Source of the DNA: Defluviicoccus vanus
GTDB taxonomy: Bacteria > Pseudomonadota > Alphaproteobacteria > Rhodospirillales > Defluviicoccaceae
DNA length: 6,526 nucleotides
Assembly: GCF_014672695.1 (NCBI RefSeq)
Contig: NZ_CP053923.1
Span: 375,425 to 381,950 of the forward strand
Direction of reading: 5' to 3'
Position 1 is the stretch's first letter. Every line of letters starts with the position of its first letter. The notes under the pieces are model-generated. The model was not told the DNA's origin. It saw only the letters and a program-made list of their open reading frames with translations, and did no database searches. A program made the translations under genes and the position numbers. Positions 1 through 5,980 of this stretch are shown one piece after another.

Positions 1-1390
1 GCCGATCCGTCCACAGCGCACCACCATGGCGCTCGATGGCTTCGAACAGCCCAACCGGCGCCCCACCCGGATCGGTGGCGACATTGCGGAGCGACCAGGT
101 TCGAAGTGCCTCCATGTGCAGGGGTGCTCCGTTCCACTCCAACTGCAGCGCCGCGAGGGACCGCCGCTGCTCCAAGGTCAACCGCAGATCCACCGCCCGG
201 CACATTTGCAGCAATTGATCGACGAGAAAAGTCAGGCACTGACTGAGGGCGTAGCTGTCAATGCGCAGCCACACCGGCTCCACCGGGGCAATGACCTCCA
301 GGTGCAGGTTGCGGGCGTCGAGGATGTGGCGCTCCAGCGTCGCGAGAAAGTCACTGCCGAGGGTGTCCTCAAGTGGCCAGCGAAACTTCAGTTCGTCGGC
401 GTAGTCCTGCTCGATCTGATCGAGATGCTGGCTCATCCTCAGCGCCTCGTCGCGAATGACTTCGAGAAACTGCGTCCGCCCCGCGTCGTCGAGGTCGGGA
501 AAACTGAAGATGGTTTCGATCGCCGCCCGGATACCGGCGATCGGCGACCGCTGGCCTTCGGTGAGCGTCTGCAGCAACGTACCGCGTCGACTTTCGCTGC
601 CTATGCGCCGAGTCACGTCCTCAAGGGTGAGAATGTAGCCGCGCAGGCCGCCTTCCGCATCGGTAATTGGCACCAGATGCGTACTTAACATCTGTCCGCC
701 CGGCCGTGGAACGATAAAGGGGACCAGTAGCCCCTGCTCCTTCTTCTTTTCCCGCAGTTGATGCTGGACATTGTCGAGCGCGTGGCGGATCAGACTTGCC
801 TCGATGACGCCGAATACGGAACGGCCGAGACCGATCCAGTCGCCCCCGCCGGTTGCCCGTGCCTGCCCCTCGAGCAGAATGAGGGCGCGCTGATTGTAGA
901 GGAGGATCCGGCCGTCCGGATTGCAGACAAGAACTCCCTGGGTCAATTTCGCCATCAACGCCGCAAGCGTATTCTTCTCCTCCTCGATCACCGCATTGGC
1001 CTCGCGAACACGCGCCTCCACCTCCTCGCCCAGCCCCTGGTAGCGCTCGGCGAGCAGGTTGAAGCTGCCGACCAGGGATGCGCCGGCAGATCCGGAACTG
1101 GAGAGACGGTGTTTCGGATTGCTGGTGGCGATAATCTTGACCTGTTCCGCAATTCCCTGCAGCGGCGCCACGTAGGTGGCGAAGAAGAAGCGGATGCCAA
1201 GCGCAAGCGCGGCGAGAAGAGCTAGCGCGCCCAGTGTTAGCAGCGTCCATGTCTGCGTCCCAAGCAGCAGCGGCAGGGTTTCCCGCTGCGCCACAGGCAT
1301 TGCCGACCAGATCATGAAACCGACACCCGCCAGAATGCCAAGCTGGACGGTGGCCGCACAAAGAAACAACAGCCAAGCGCTGCGACTCAA
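1..1390 (-). CDS. Membrane-anchored PAS protein with degenerate histidine-kinase core (3' end outside window)
   Basis: The gene starts at a TTG (1388-1390) six to eight bases behind a GGGAGG (1398-1403). It stays open for 463 codons to the left edge, so the C-terminus is missing. Seen in order: two membrane segments (about residues 5-28 and 47-70), a HAMP-like or coiled-coil linker (71-150), a PAS domain (about 141-262, with GVLVCNPDGRILLYN and GYILTLEDVTRR), a DHp-like helical pair (268-330) and an HATPase-like region (335-463). The H-box equivalent reads LTEGQRSPIAGI, with Glu278 where the phospho-accepting His should be. The N-box equivalent (IDSYALSQCLTFLVDQL) has Asp instead of the Mg-ATP Asn, and the G2 region (GGAPVGLFEAIERHGG) is eroded. 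It therefore looks like a pseudokinase sensor. From memory, Rhodocyclales proteins with this N-terminus end in a DnaQ-like exonuclease domain, which would lie beyond the edge. It is 114 bases downstream of the CBS/DUF294 gene and may be cotranscribed. An active kinase is unlikely. Confidence 0.85.
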   Translation of the reverse strand, partial: MSRSAWLLFLCAATVQLGILAGVGFMIWSAMPVAQRETLPLLLGTQTWTLLTLGALALLAALALGIRFFFATYVAPLQGIAEQVKIIATSNPKHRLSSSGSAGASLVGSFNLLAERYQGLGEEVEARVREANAVIEEEKNTLAALMAKLTQGVLVCNPDGRILLYNQRALILLEGQARATGGGDWIGLGRSVFGVIEASLIRHALDNVQHQLREKKKEQGLLVPFIVPRPGGQMLSTHLVPITDAEGGLRGYILTLEDVTRRIGSESRRGTLLQTLTEGQRSPIAGIRAAIETIFSFPDLDDAGRTQFLEVIRDEALRMSQHLDQIEQDYADELKFRWPLEDTLGSDFLATLERHILDARNLHLEVIAPVEPVWLRIDSYALSQCLTFLVDQLLQMCRAVDLRLTLEQRRSLAALQLEWNGAPLHMEALRTWSLRNVATDPGGAPVGLFEAIERHGGALWTDR

Positions 1391-1504
1391 TGAATAGCCT
1401 CCCGGATCGTATGGTTTTTTTTGAAATGTAGTGCACTGCGAGGAATCAGCAAGCAATCAATAGCACCTGCCCCACCTTCGCTGCCTCACCGCGAAAGATA
1501 GTTC
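1391..1504 (-). other. Short intergenic spacer
   Basis: This 114-base spacer lies between the CBS/DUF294 stop and the TTG start of the PAS protein. No convincing terminator hairpin is visible. An AGTGCACT palindrome (1430-1437) and a run of eight A on the minus strand (1415-1422) are present. A weak promoter-like pair (TTGCTG, 16 bases, TACATT) can be drawn but is poor. Readthrough from the upstream gene is the simplest reading. Confidence 0.4.
1398..1403 (-). promoter_or_regulatory. Ribosome binding site deciding a TTG start
   Basis: GGGAGG on the minus strand lies seven bases before the TTG at 1388-1390. No in-frame ATG lies nearby upstream, and the protein becomes family-like right after the TTG (MSRSAWLLFL, start of the first membrane segment). 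The site therefore fixes the start of the PAS/pseudokinase gene. Confidence 0.7.
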
Positions 1505-3370
1505 TCAGATCAGCATCTGCAGACGAAAATGTTCGACGATATAGGTCTTCAATTCGCGAACCACCTTAAAGGAGTCGCGCAACGTTTGCCGCTCGAATTT
1601 GCTCAGTCGCTCCAGTTCGATGTAATTGTCATAGGACTCACCGCGGTCAAGGCAAGAAAATTGCTCGCGCAGCCGAAGCATCGACAAGAAATCAAAGGCT
1701 TCGATCAGATCAGCGGTAAACTCCTCACTGAAGGGACCTCGGCCGCTCAAGGCTTCGATACGCGCGATCGTCCCGGTCTCGTTCAGGCTGTACTCAAGCG
1801 CTAAACTGCGAACGCCGTGCACAATCGGGAAGATGCCCCCTTTTTTGATGTCGATCGCGCCCTTATGGGGACCGTCGCGTTCACCAATCAACCGACCGAG
1901 CCAATTAAGCGGGGTAGGAAAACTCAGCACCGCTTTGGCGAAATGACCGATGAATGCTTCCTCATGACTCGCCAAGCGGTACATGTGCATCTTCAGTTCG
2001 CCCAGCAGCGTCTGGTCGCCGGCGATAGCGGAGGCATCAAGGAGGATCGCCAGCTTCAGCAGCGAGTCTCCATCAACGACGACCACCCAGCGTCCCAGAT
2101 CCGTGCGGAAGTGCGAAACCGAGCGCGCCCACTCGGGATTGGTGATCATGACGTTACCCGGGCAGGGAGGGAAGCCAAGCTCACTCAACACCGCGGTAAA
2201 TCGGCCAGCAAACTCGGCGATCCCCTCCGCCGGCACATCGTTGGCGAGGATCAGGCCATTGTCCTGATCGGTGCGAAGTAACTGCTCGCCGCGGCCTTCG
2301 CTCCCCATGACGGTCAGGCAAACTTTGTCCTGCCATTCCACGGGCATCAGTTGCTCGAAAAGACGACGGAAGACCTTACGATTGAGATCGGTGACAATGC
2401 GCGCAATGTAGCGCGGCTTTACTCCCCGAGTATGCAGGGATCGCACCAGTTGCGGGACGGCGTTACCGGCTTCCTGCAGTTCCTCGACGGTAACTGCCGC
2501 CTCGACTTTGCCAGCGATGATATAAGATGAGTTGGCGAGGTGACTCAGCAGGTCAGCCTGCTCAAAAACGCCAACGATTTCCTCGCCGCGAGTGACCACC
2601 AAGTGACGAATGGTGTACTTGGTCATGGCCATCAGCGCGTTGAACAGCAGGTCCTCTTGATCGATGCAACGCAGGGTGTAACTGGCCAGTTCACCCACCA
2701 TCGTTGACAGGGGACGGCCGATCAGCATGTGCTGCTCACGCAAATCCCGCTCGGTAAAAATACCTACTGCGTCGCCGCGACGAACGAGCACGGCACTGGT
2801 ATCGTTCTCATGCATCAAGCGCGCTGCTTCGCTCATCGGCGCATCGGCGGCAACGAATACCGGGGCATGCAGTTGCCCGTCGGCCAAGCGTCCCATCAGA
2901 AATGAAGCCGCCTCGCGCTGCTGTTGGACGGCGACGATGGCATCGAAGTGACGGGAGAGTTCGGCGTAGAAATGTTCCCGGAACTCAGGATGACTGCGCG
3001 CGAGTGCCATGAACATTTGCCACGGCAGCAGATAGCAGCTTATGTGAGTGCGGGCGATAAAGCGGTTCTCGCTGCGCCCCTGGATCAGCGCCCGGACGTC
3101 GAAGGTGCTCCCCGCCGAATGTTGCGCCACCGGCCCAACGCCATCCACCTCGTCGACAACGCCGGCGGCGACGAGGTAAAGCCATTCCGGCGCCTGCAGA
3201 TTACGCAGGATGAACTCACCGGGGCCAAAGTGCGCCAGGGTCAGTGACTCAGCGACACGAGAAAGCACATCGGCGTCCAGCGCATCGAAGGGAGCGGTGT
3301 GCGCGAGAAAATGATGAATGTCGGCTAAGTTGCTGACGGGCGCATTCGCTGAGACCACGCCTTGCCACAT
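1505..3370 (-). CDS. cNMP-binding-like/CBS/DUF294 nucleotidyltransferase-family protein
   Basis: This is a 621-residue soluble protein from the ATG at 3368-3370. A longer in-frame ATG at 3463 would add 31 residues. I prefer the shorter form because the extra codons include rare AGG-ATA-ATA, resemble no family sequence and overlap a possible promoter. However, the AGGGGAGG directly abuts the ATG, so a GTG at 3358 is also possible. Domains in order: cNMP-binding-like fold (about 18-134), CBS pair (168-210 and 221-280), and a DUF294/GlnD-like nucleotidyltransferase with MGSEGRGEQLLRTDQDNGLI (355-374, the G-S...D-x-D metal-site pattern). A C-terminal helical DUF294_C domain follows (about 425-621, with KGAIDIKKGGIFPIVHG). 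CBS pairs usually bind adenine nucleotides. The activity of this family is not known to me. The phosphate-binding cassette of the cNMP domain is atypical (STFDVRAL where FGE-AL is usual), so cAMP binding is doubtful. Its position next to actP suggests a role linked to acetate uptake or energy state. Confidence 0.9.
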   Translation of the reverse strand: MWQGVVSANAPVSNLADIHHFLAHTAPFDALDADVLSRVAESLTLAHFGPGEFILRNLQAPEWLYLVAAGVVDEVDGVGPVAQHSAGSTFDVRALIQGRSENRFIARTHISCYLLPWQMFMALARSHPEFREHFYAELSRHFDAIVAVQQQREAASFLMGRLADGQLHAPVFVAADAPMSEAARLMHENDTSAVLVRRGDAVGIFTERDLREQHMLIGRPLSTMVGELASYTLRCIDQEDLLFNALMAMTKYTIRHLVVTRGEEIVGVFEQADLLSHLANSSYIIAGKVEAAVTVEELQEAGNAVPQLVRSLHTRGVKPRYIARIVTDLNRKVFRRLFEQLMPVEWQDKVCLTVMGSEGRGEQLLRTDQDNGLILANDVPAEGIAEFAGRFTAVLSELGFPPCPGNVMITNPEWARSVSHFRTDLGRWVVVVDGDSLLKLAILLDASAIAGDQTLLGELKMHMYRLASHEEAFIGHFAKAVLSFPTPLNWLGRLIGERDGPHKGAIDIKKGGIFPIVHGVRSLALEYSLNETGTIARIEALSGRGPFSEEFTADLIEAFDFLSMLRLREQFSCLDRGESYDNYIELERLSKFERQTLRDSFKVVRELKTYIVEHFRLQMLI

Positions 3371-3422
3371 CCTCCCCTGATGCAGCCCGCGTCCGCCCAC
3401 AAAACTACGGCGCAGGCTTATT

Positions 3423-3451
3423 ATCCTATCACACCGCGAGATCAAAGGCAA
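3423..3451 (-). promoter_or_regulatory. Possible sigma70 promoter for the CBS/DUF294 gene
   Basis: On the minus strand TTGCCT (3446-3451) and TAGGAT (3423-3428) are separated by 17 bases; each hexamer matches four of six consensus bases. Transcription would begin near 3416, giving a leader of about 45 bases before the ATG at 3370. The spacing is ideal but the hexamers are only fair. The site lies downstream of the probable actP terminator, where a promoter would be needed. Confidence 0.35.
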
Positions 3452-3491
3452 CAAAGGACTCATGGCCTATCGTTGCCACGTCGATGTATTT

Positions 3492-3503
3492 GCCGCATGC
3501 GGC
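3492..3503. repeat. 12-bp perfect palindrome
   Basis: GCCGCATGCGGC is its own reverse complement. It lies between the actP terminator hairpin and the possible promoter of the CBS/DUF294 gene, about 40 bases upstream of that promoter's -35. It could be an operator half-pair or a chance GC-rich palindrome. No regulator is recognised. Confidence 0.4.
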
Positions 3504-3546
3504 CGCCATCTGGACGCAACGATTGACCGATTTTCACCCAAACGGC

Positions 3547-3574
3547 AAGGGCCGGAGGTTGCCCTCCGGCCCTT
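3547..3574 (-). terminator. Strong hairpin downstream of actP, probable terminator
   Basis: A perfect 12-bp stem (3547-3558 paired with 3563-3574) closes a four-base loop. It begins about 50 bases after the actP stop and is nearly all G-C. On the minus strand it is followed by TTGCCGTTTGGG, only a weak U-tract, so it may terminate partially, protect the 3' end of the actP mRNA, or need help from Rho. The stem is symmetrical, but no plus-strand gene needs it. Confidence 0.7.
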
Positions 3575-3625
3575 TCGACCCGCCGCCAGCAGCGAGGCGA
3601 TACGAACATGTGTGTCCGGTTTTGG

Positions 3626-5344
3626 TTACTCGGCTGCAGCCCCTCTCGGTTCGCCCAGCACCGCACGCCGCTCCACCTCGCTAAAGCCCTCGAAGGCCGA
3701 GCGCTCCGGCGCCAGCAACGAAACAATGATACCGACAAGAAAAGCGCCGGTCATCGTAAAGAGGCACGGATTCTTCAGCGGGAAAAACCACCACTGCGAC
3801 TTGATGTAGGCCTGATAGGCGCTGGTCAATTCGGCCGTGATCTTACTGCCCAGGGTAATGGATTCCATACCAGGAACAGCCCTGTAGGCATCCACCATCG
3901 CCTGGGTGATGTCGGTGCCCACCTTCGGAAACAACAGGTCAAACTGGATCGTCGGGCCGCAGTAGATCAGGATCAAGGTCGCGAAGGTGCCGAACAGGAT
4001 ACTGCAGACCGCGCCCCAGGTAGTGAACTTGCGCCAGAACACCGACATGACCAGCGCCGGGAAGTTGGCCGACGCCGCAATCGAGAACGTGAGGCCCACC
4101 ATGTAGGCGACGTTCTGTCCCTCGAAGACGATGCCGAGCAGCACCGCGCAGACGCCGAGAATGACCGACGAGACGCGCGCCGCCACCATCTGCTCGTGCT
4201 GCGGCGCATGGCCGCCGCGGATGACGTTGACCCAGAGATCGTGCGACAGGGCGCCGGCACCGGCCAAGGTCAGGCCGGCGACCACCGCGAGGATCGTCGC
4301 GAACGCAACCGCGCAGATGAAGCCGAAGAACATGTCGCCGGCGATCACCTTGGCGAGCAGGGGCGCGGCCATGTTGCCGCCGCCGCCGACGTCGAGGATG
4401 CCTTTCTGCCCCACCAACACCATGGCGCCGAAGCCGAGAATGAAGGTGATGAGGTAGAAGCCGCCAATCCAGATGGTCGCCCACATCACCGACACCCGCG
4501 CCGCCTTGGCGTTCGGCACGGTGTAGAAGCGCATCAGGATATGCGGCAGGCCTGCCGTTCCGAACATCAGCGCCATGCCGAGGGAGACGGCATCCCAGGC
4601 GCCGGTCACCACCTTGGTGCCCGGGGCGAGGACCTTCGCACCGTAACAGAACATCCCGTTGCACGTATTCGGCGCGTTCGGGTCGGTGCTCACCGCTGCC
4701 GCCTGGGCGAACAGGTTGGTCGGGTTGAAGCCGAACTTGGAAAGCACCAGGAGGGCCATGAAGGTGGCGCCGCCCAGCAGCAGGCAGGCCTTGATGATCT
4801 GCACCCAAGTGGTGGCGATCATGCCGCCGAACAACACGTAGGTCATCATCACGCAGCCGACGATGATCACCGAAAGCGTGTAGTCGAGGCCGAACAACAG
4901 TTTGATCAGCGTGCCGGATCCCACCATCTGCGCGATCAGGTAGGTGAGGACCACCGCCATCGTGCCGATCGCCGAAGCGAGACGGACCGGCTTCTGCTGC
5001 AGCCGGTACGCGACCACGTCGGTGAAGGTGTACTTACCCAGGTTGCGTAGCGGCTCGGCGATCAGGAACAGGATGATCGGCCAGCCGACCAGCCAGCCGG
5101 TAGAATAGATGAGGCCGTCAAAGCCATTGAGGGCAACGAGACCGGCGATGCCAAGGAAGCTCGCCGCACTCATGTAGTCACCGGCGAGGGCCAGTCCGTT
5201 CTGAAAGCCGGTAATCGAGCGACCCGCGGCATAAAAGTGCTCGGTGGTCTTCGTCTTCTTCGCCGCCCAGTAGGTGACACCCAACGTTAGGGAGACGAAT
5301 ACAAAGAAGAAGATGATCGAGATATAATTTGTTCCGCTGCCCAT
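3626..5344 (-). CDS. actP: ActP-type cation/acetate symporter (SSS family)
   Basis: This 572-residue inner-membrane protein takes up acetate and other short monocarboxylates with a cation. It matches Escherichia coli ActP (about 549 residues, compared from memory) through long shared stretches such as ITGFQNGLA, AGDYMSAASFLGI, GWPIILFLIAE, YVLFGGMIATTWVQIIKA, MFGTAGLPHILMRF, AVAFATILAVVAGLTLAGA and a C-terminal membrane segment at about 528-546. About 12-13 membrane helices are expected. The ATG lies two bases after the DUF485 stop, with a CGAGG just before it, which implies translational coupling. Unlike the E. coli protein it has no N-terminal signal-peptide-like extension. It carries a longer hydrophilic loop (about 470-515) before the last helix and two cysteines (228 and 233) in the loop after helix 6, predicted periplasmic. 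A strong hairpin follows the gene. The ActP family call is very secure; exact substrate range is inferred. Confidence 0.96.
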   Translation of the reverse strand: MGSGTNYISIIFFFVFVSLTLGVTYWAAKKTKTTEHFYAAGRSITGFQNGLALAGDYMSAASFLGIAGLVALNGFDGLIYSTGWLVGWPIILFLIAEPLRNLGKYTFTDVVAYRLQQKPVRLASAIGTMAVVLTYLIAQMVGSGTLIKLLFGLDYTLSVIIVGCVMMTYVLFGGMIATTWVQIIKACLLLGGATFMALLVLSKFGFNPTNLFAQAAAVSTDPNAPNTCNGMFCYGAKVLAPGTKVVTGAWDAVSLGMALMFGTAGLPHILMRFYTVPNAKAARVSVMWATIWIGGFYLITFILGFGAMVLVGQKGILDVGGGGNMAAPLLAKVIAGDMFFGFICAVAFATILAVVAGLTLAGAGALSHDLWVNVIRGGHAPQHEQMVAARVSSVILGVCAVLLGIVFEGQNVAYMVGLTFSIAASANFPALVMSVFWRKFTTWGAVCSILFGTFATLILIYCGPTIQFDLLFPKVGTDITQAMVDAYRAVPGMESITLGSKITAELTSAYQAYIKSQWWFFPLKNPCLFTMTGAFLVGIIVSLLAPERSAFEGFSEVERRAVLGEPRGAAAE

Positions 5345-5346
5345 GG

Positions 5347-5628
5347 CTACCTCGCGAGATGGCTGAGTTCAGCGATTTCGCTGTCATAGACGTTGTTCGC
5401 CCAGAGCGTGTAAAATATGGTCAACACCCACGCGAATACGATGACAAGTGCGCCAAGGAGAATGCCAAGCGAGAGTCCGTTGCTTAGCAATGTCGCCAGC
5501 AACTCTTTGTCAAACGCCACCAACAGGATGAAGCCATAGTACGCGGCTAACATAATTGCGCTCAGAATGAAGGCGATACGCCATCGGTGAGCGGCAATTG
5601 CGTGAAGTCGATGTTCATGCTCGTGCAT
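5347..5628 (-). CDS. yjcH: DUF485 small membrane protein (YjcH-like)
   Basis: This 93-residue protein has two membrane helices (about 17-39 and 53-75) and the DUF485 pattern RWRIAFILSAIMLAAYYGFILLVAF followed by FAWVLTIFYTLWANNVYD. It resembles E. coli YjcH, encoded just before actP there too. The start is the ATG at 5626-5628, six bases behind GGGAGG (5635-5640). An ATG 20 codons further upstream is open but lacks such a site and adds non-family sequence. The stop is two bases before the actP start, so the two are almost certainly one operon and the protein is a likely accessory to the symporter, though its molecular role is not established. The first 14 residues are rich in histidine (positions 2, 4, 6, 9, 14). 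Confidence 0.93.
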   Translation of the reverse strand: MHEHEHRLHAIAAHRWRIAFILSAIMLAAYYGFILLVAFDKELLATLLSNGLSLGILLGALVIVFAWVLTIFYTLWANNVYDSEIAELSHLAR

Positions 5629-5634
5629 TTTTTT

Positions 5635-5640
5635 CCTCCC
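5635..5640 (-). promoter_or_regulatory. Ribosome binding site of the DUF485 gene
   Basis: GGGAGG is followed by six A and then ATG (5626-5628). This selects the 93-residue form over the upstream ATG at 5688. Confidence 0.75.
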
Positions 5641-5662
5641 AGAAATTAGCCGATCCCAGTTA

Positions 5663-5751
5663 GCCCTTATGTTGTTATCTATACGCACACCTCAACTAAG
5701 ACGTCAACACGACTGGCCGTTGAAGTCGCATCGGTTCACCACCATAAGGGC
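5663..5751. repeat. 9-bp inverted repeat flanking the operon promoter
   Basis: GCCCTTATG (5663-5671) and its reverse complement CATAAGGGC (5743-5751) lie 71 bases apart. One copy sits at the predicted transcription start and the other about 36 bases upstream of the -35. The arrangement would suit a regulator that binds two sites, but chance cannot be excluded. Confidence 0.4.
5678..5707 (-). promoter_or_regulatory. Probable sigma70 promoter of the DUF485-actP operon
   Basis: On the minus strand TTGACG (5702-5707, five of six consensus bases) and TATAGA (5678-5683, four of six) are 18 bases apart. The predicted start point near 5671 gives a leader of roughly 43 bases with the GGGAGG site at its end. 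It is the best promoter-like pair in the 350-base gap. Regulation through CrbSR/MxtR-type or CRP-type systems is known for actP elsewhere; I see no clear site for either here. Confidence 0.5.
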
Positions 5752-5923
5752 CAAAATGATCGGTTAGCCTCCCCAAACGCGGGTACACCTTGCTTTTTCC
5801 CTCCCCGTCCGCGGCAACAGCACACCCATCGCCCCCGTTGTCTCGGGCTGTCAACGGGTGCAAACCAACCGCTCGCTTGCTACGGGTCGCACTGCCCCAC
5901 CGCTCGCGCAGTGATTTGGCAGC

Positions 5924-5980
5924 GACAGCCTCTTTCCCGTTATCCGGGTTTTTAGTGTTATGGAAGTTGCGTCGGCTGTC
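5924..5980 (-). terminator. Nested hairpin after the upstream symporter, weak terminator candidate
   Basis: The outer 7-bp stem begins within the stop codon of the symporter gene and encloses a small CCCG-GATAA-CGGG hairpin. On the minus strand there is no U-run after either stem, so intrinsic termination would be weak; mRNA 3'-end protection is equally possible. On the plus strand the inner hairpin is followed by TTTTT, but no plus-strand gene leads into it. Confidence 0.25.

Larger units (their letters stand above)
5629..5978 (-). other. 350-base intergenic region, no convincing gene
   Basis: Open frames here have no family-like sequence or good start sites. The region holds three visible structures. 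First, a nested hairpin directly after the symporter stop (outer GACAGCC/GGCTGTC at 5974-5980 with 5924-5930, inner CCCG/CGGG at 5936-5948). Second, a 7-bp hairpin CCCGTTG/CAACGGG (5834-5840 with 5852-5858, loop 11). Third, a repeated 9-mer, ACCGCTCGC at 5868-5876 and 5899-5907. The promoter of the DUF485-actP operon lies at its downstream end. A small RNA or long regulated leader cannot be ruled out. Confidence 0.5.

Noticed and set aside
26..688. 220-codon plus-strand open frame
   Set aside because: It is antisense to the PAS/pseudokinase gene, has no good ribosome site and no family resemblance.
621..1436. 271-codon minus-strand open frame starting with ATG
   Set aside because: It overlaps the PAS/pseudokinase gene in another frame. 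Its product is low-complexity Gly/Ala/Arg-rich sequence without any domain, while the competing frame gives membrane helices, PAS and DHp motifs.
1817..2281. 154-codon plus-strand frame
   Set aside because: It is antisense to the DUF294 domain with no domain or start signal.
3939..4808. 289-codon minus-strand frame inside actP
   Set aside because: It is an out-of-frame shadow rich in Arg/Gly/His; the ActP frame is unambiguous.
3608..5050. 480-codon plus-strand open frame antisense to actP
   Set aside because: It is the antisense shadow of a well-conserved ActP gene. The product is His/Arg/Asp/Glu-rich with no recognisable domain, as expected for antisense frames in GC-rich DNA.
5629..5720. 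CRP-type binding site upstream of the DUF485-actP operon
   Set aside because: No TGTGA-N6-TCACA-like pair with a reasonable match was found.
5936..5955. Plus-strand intrinsic terminator (CCCG-loop-CGGG then TTTTT)
   Set aside because: The stem is only four base pairs and no plus-strand gene leads into it.
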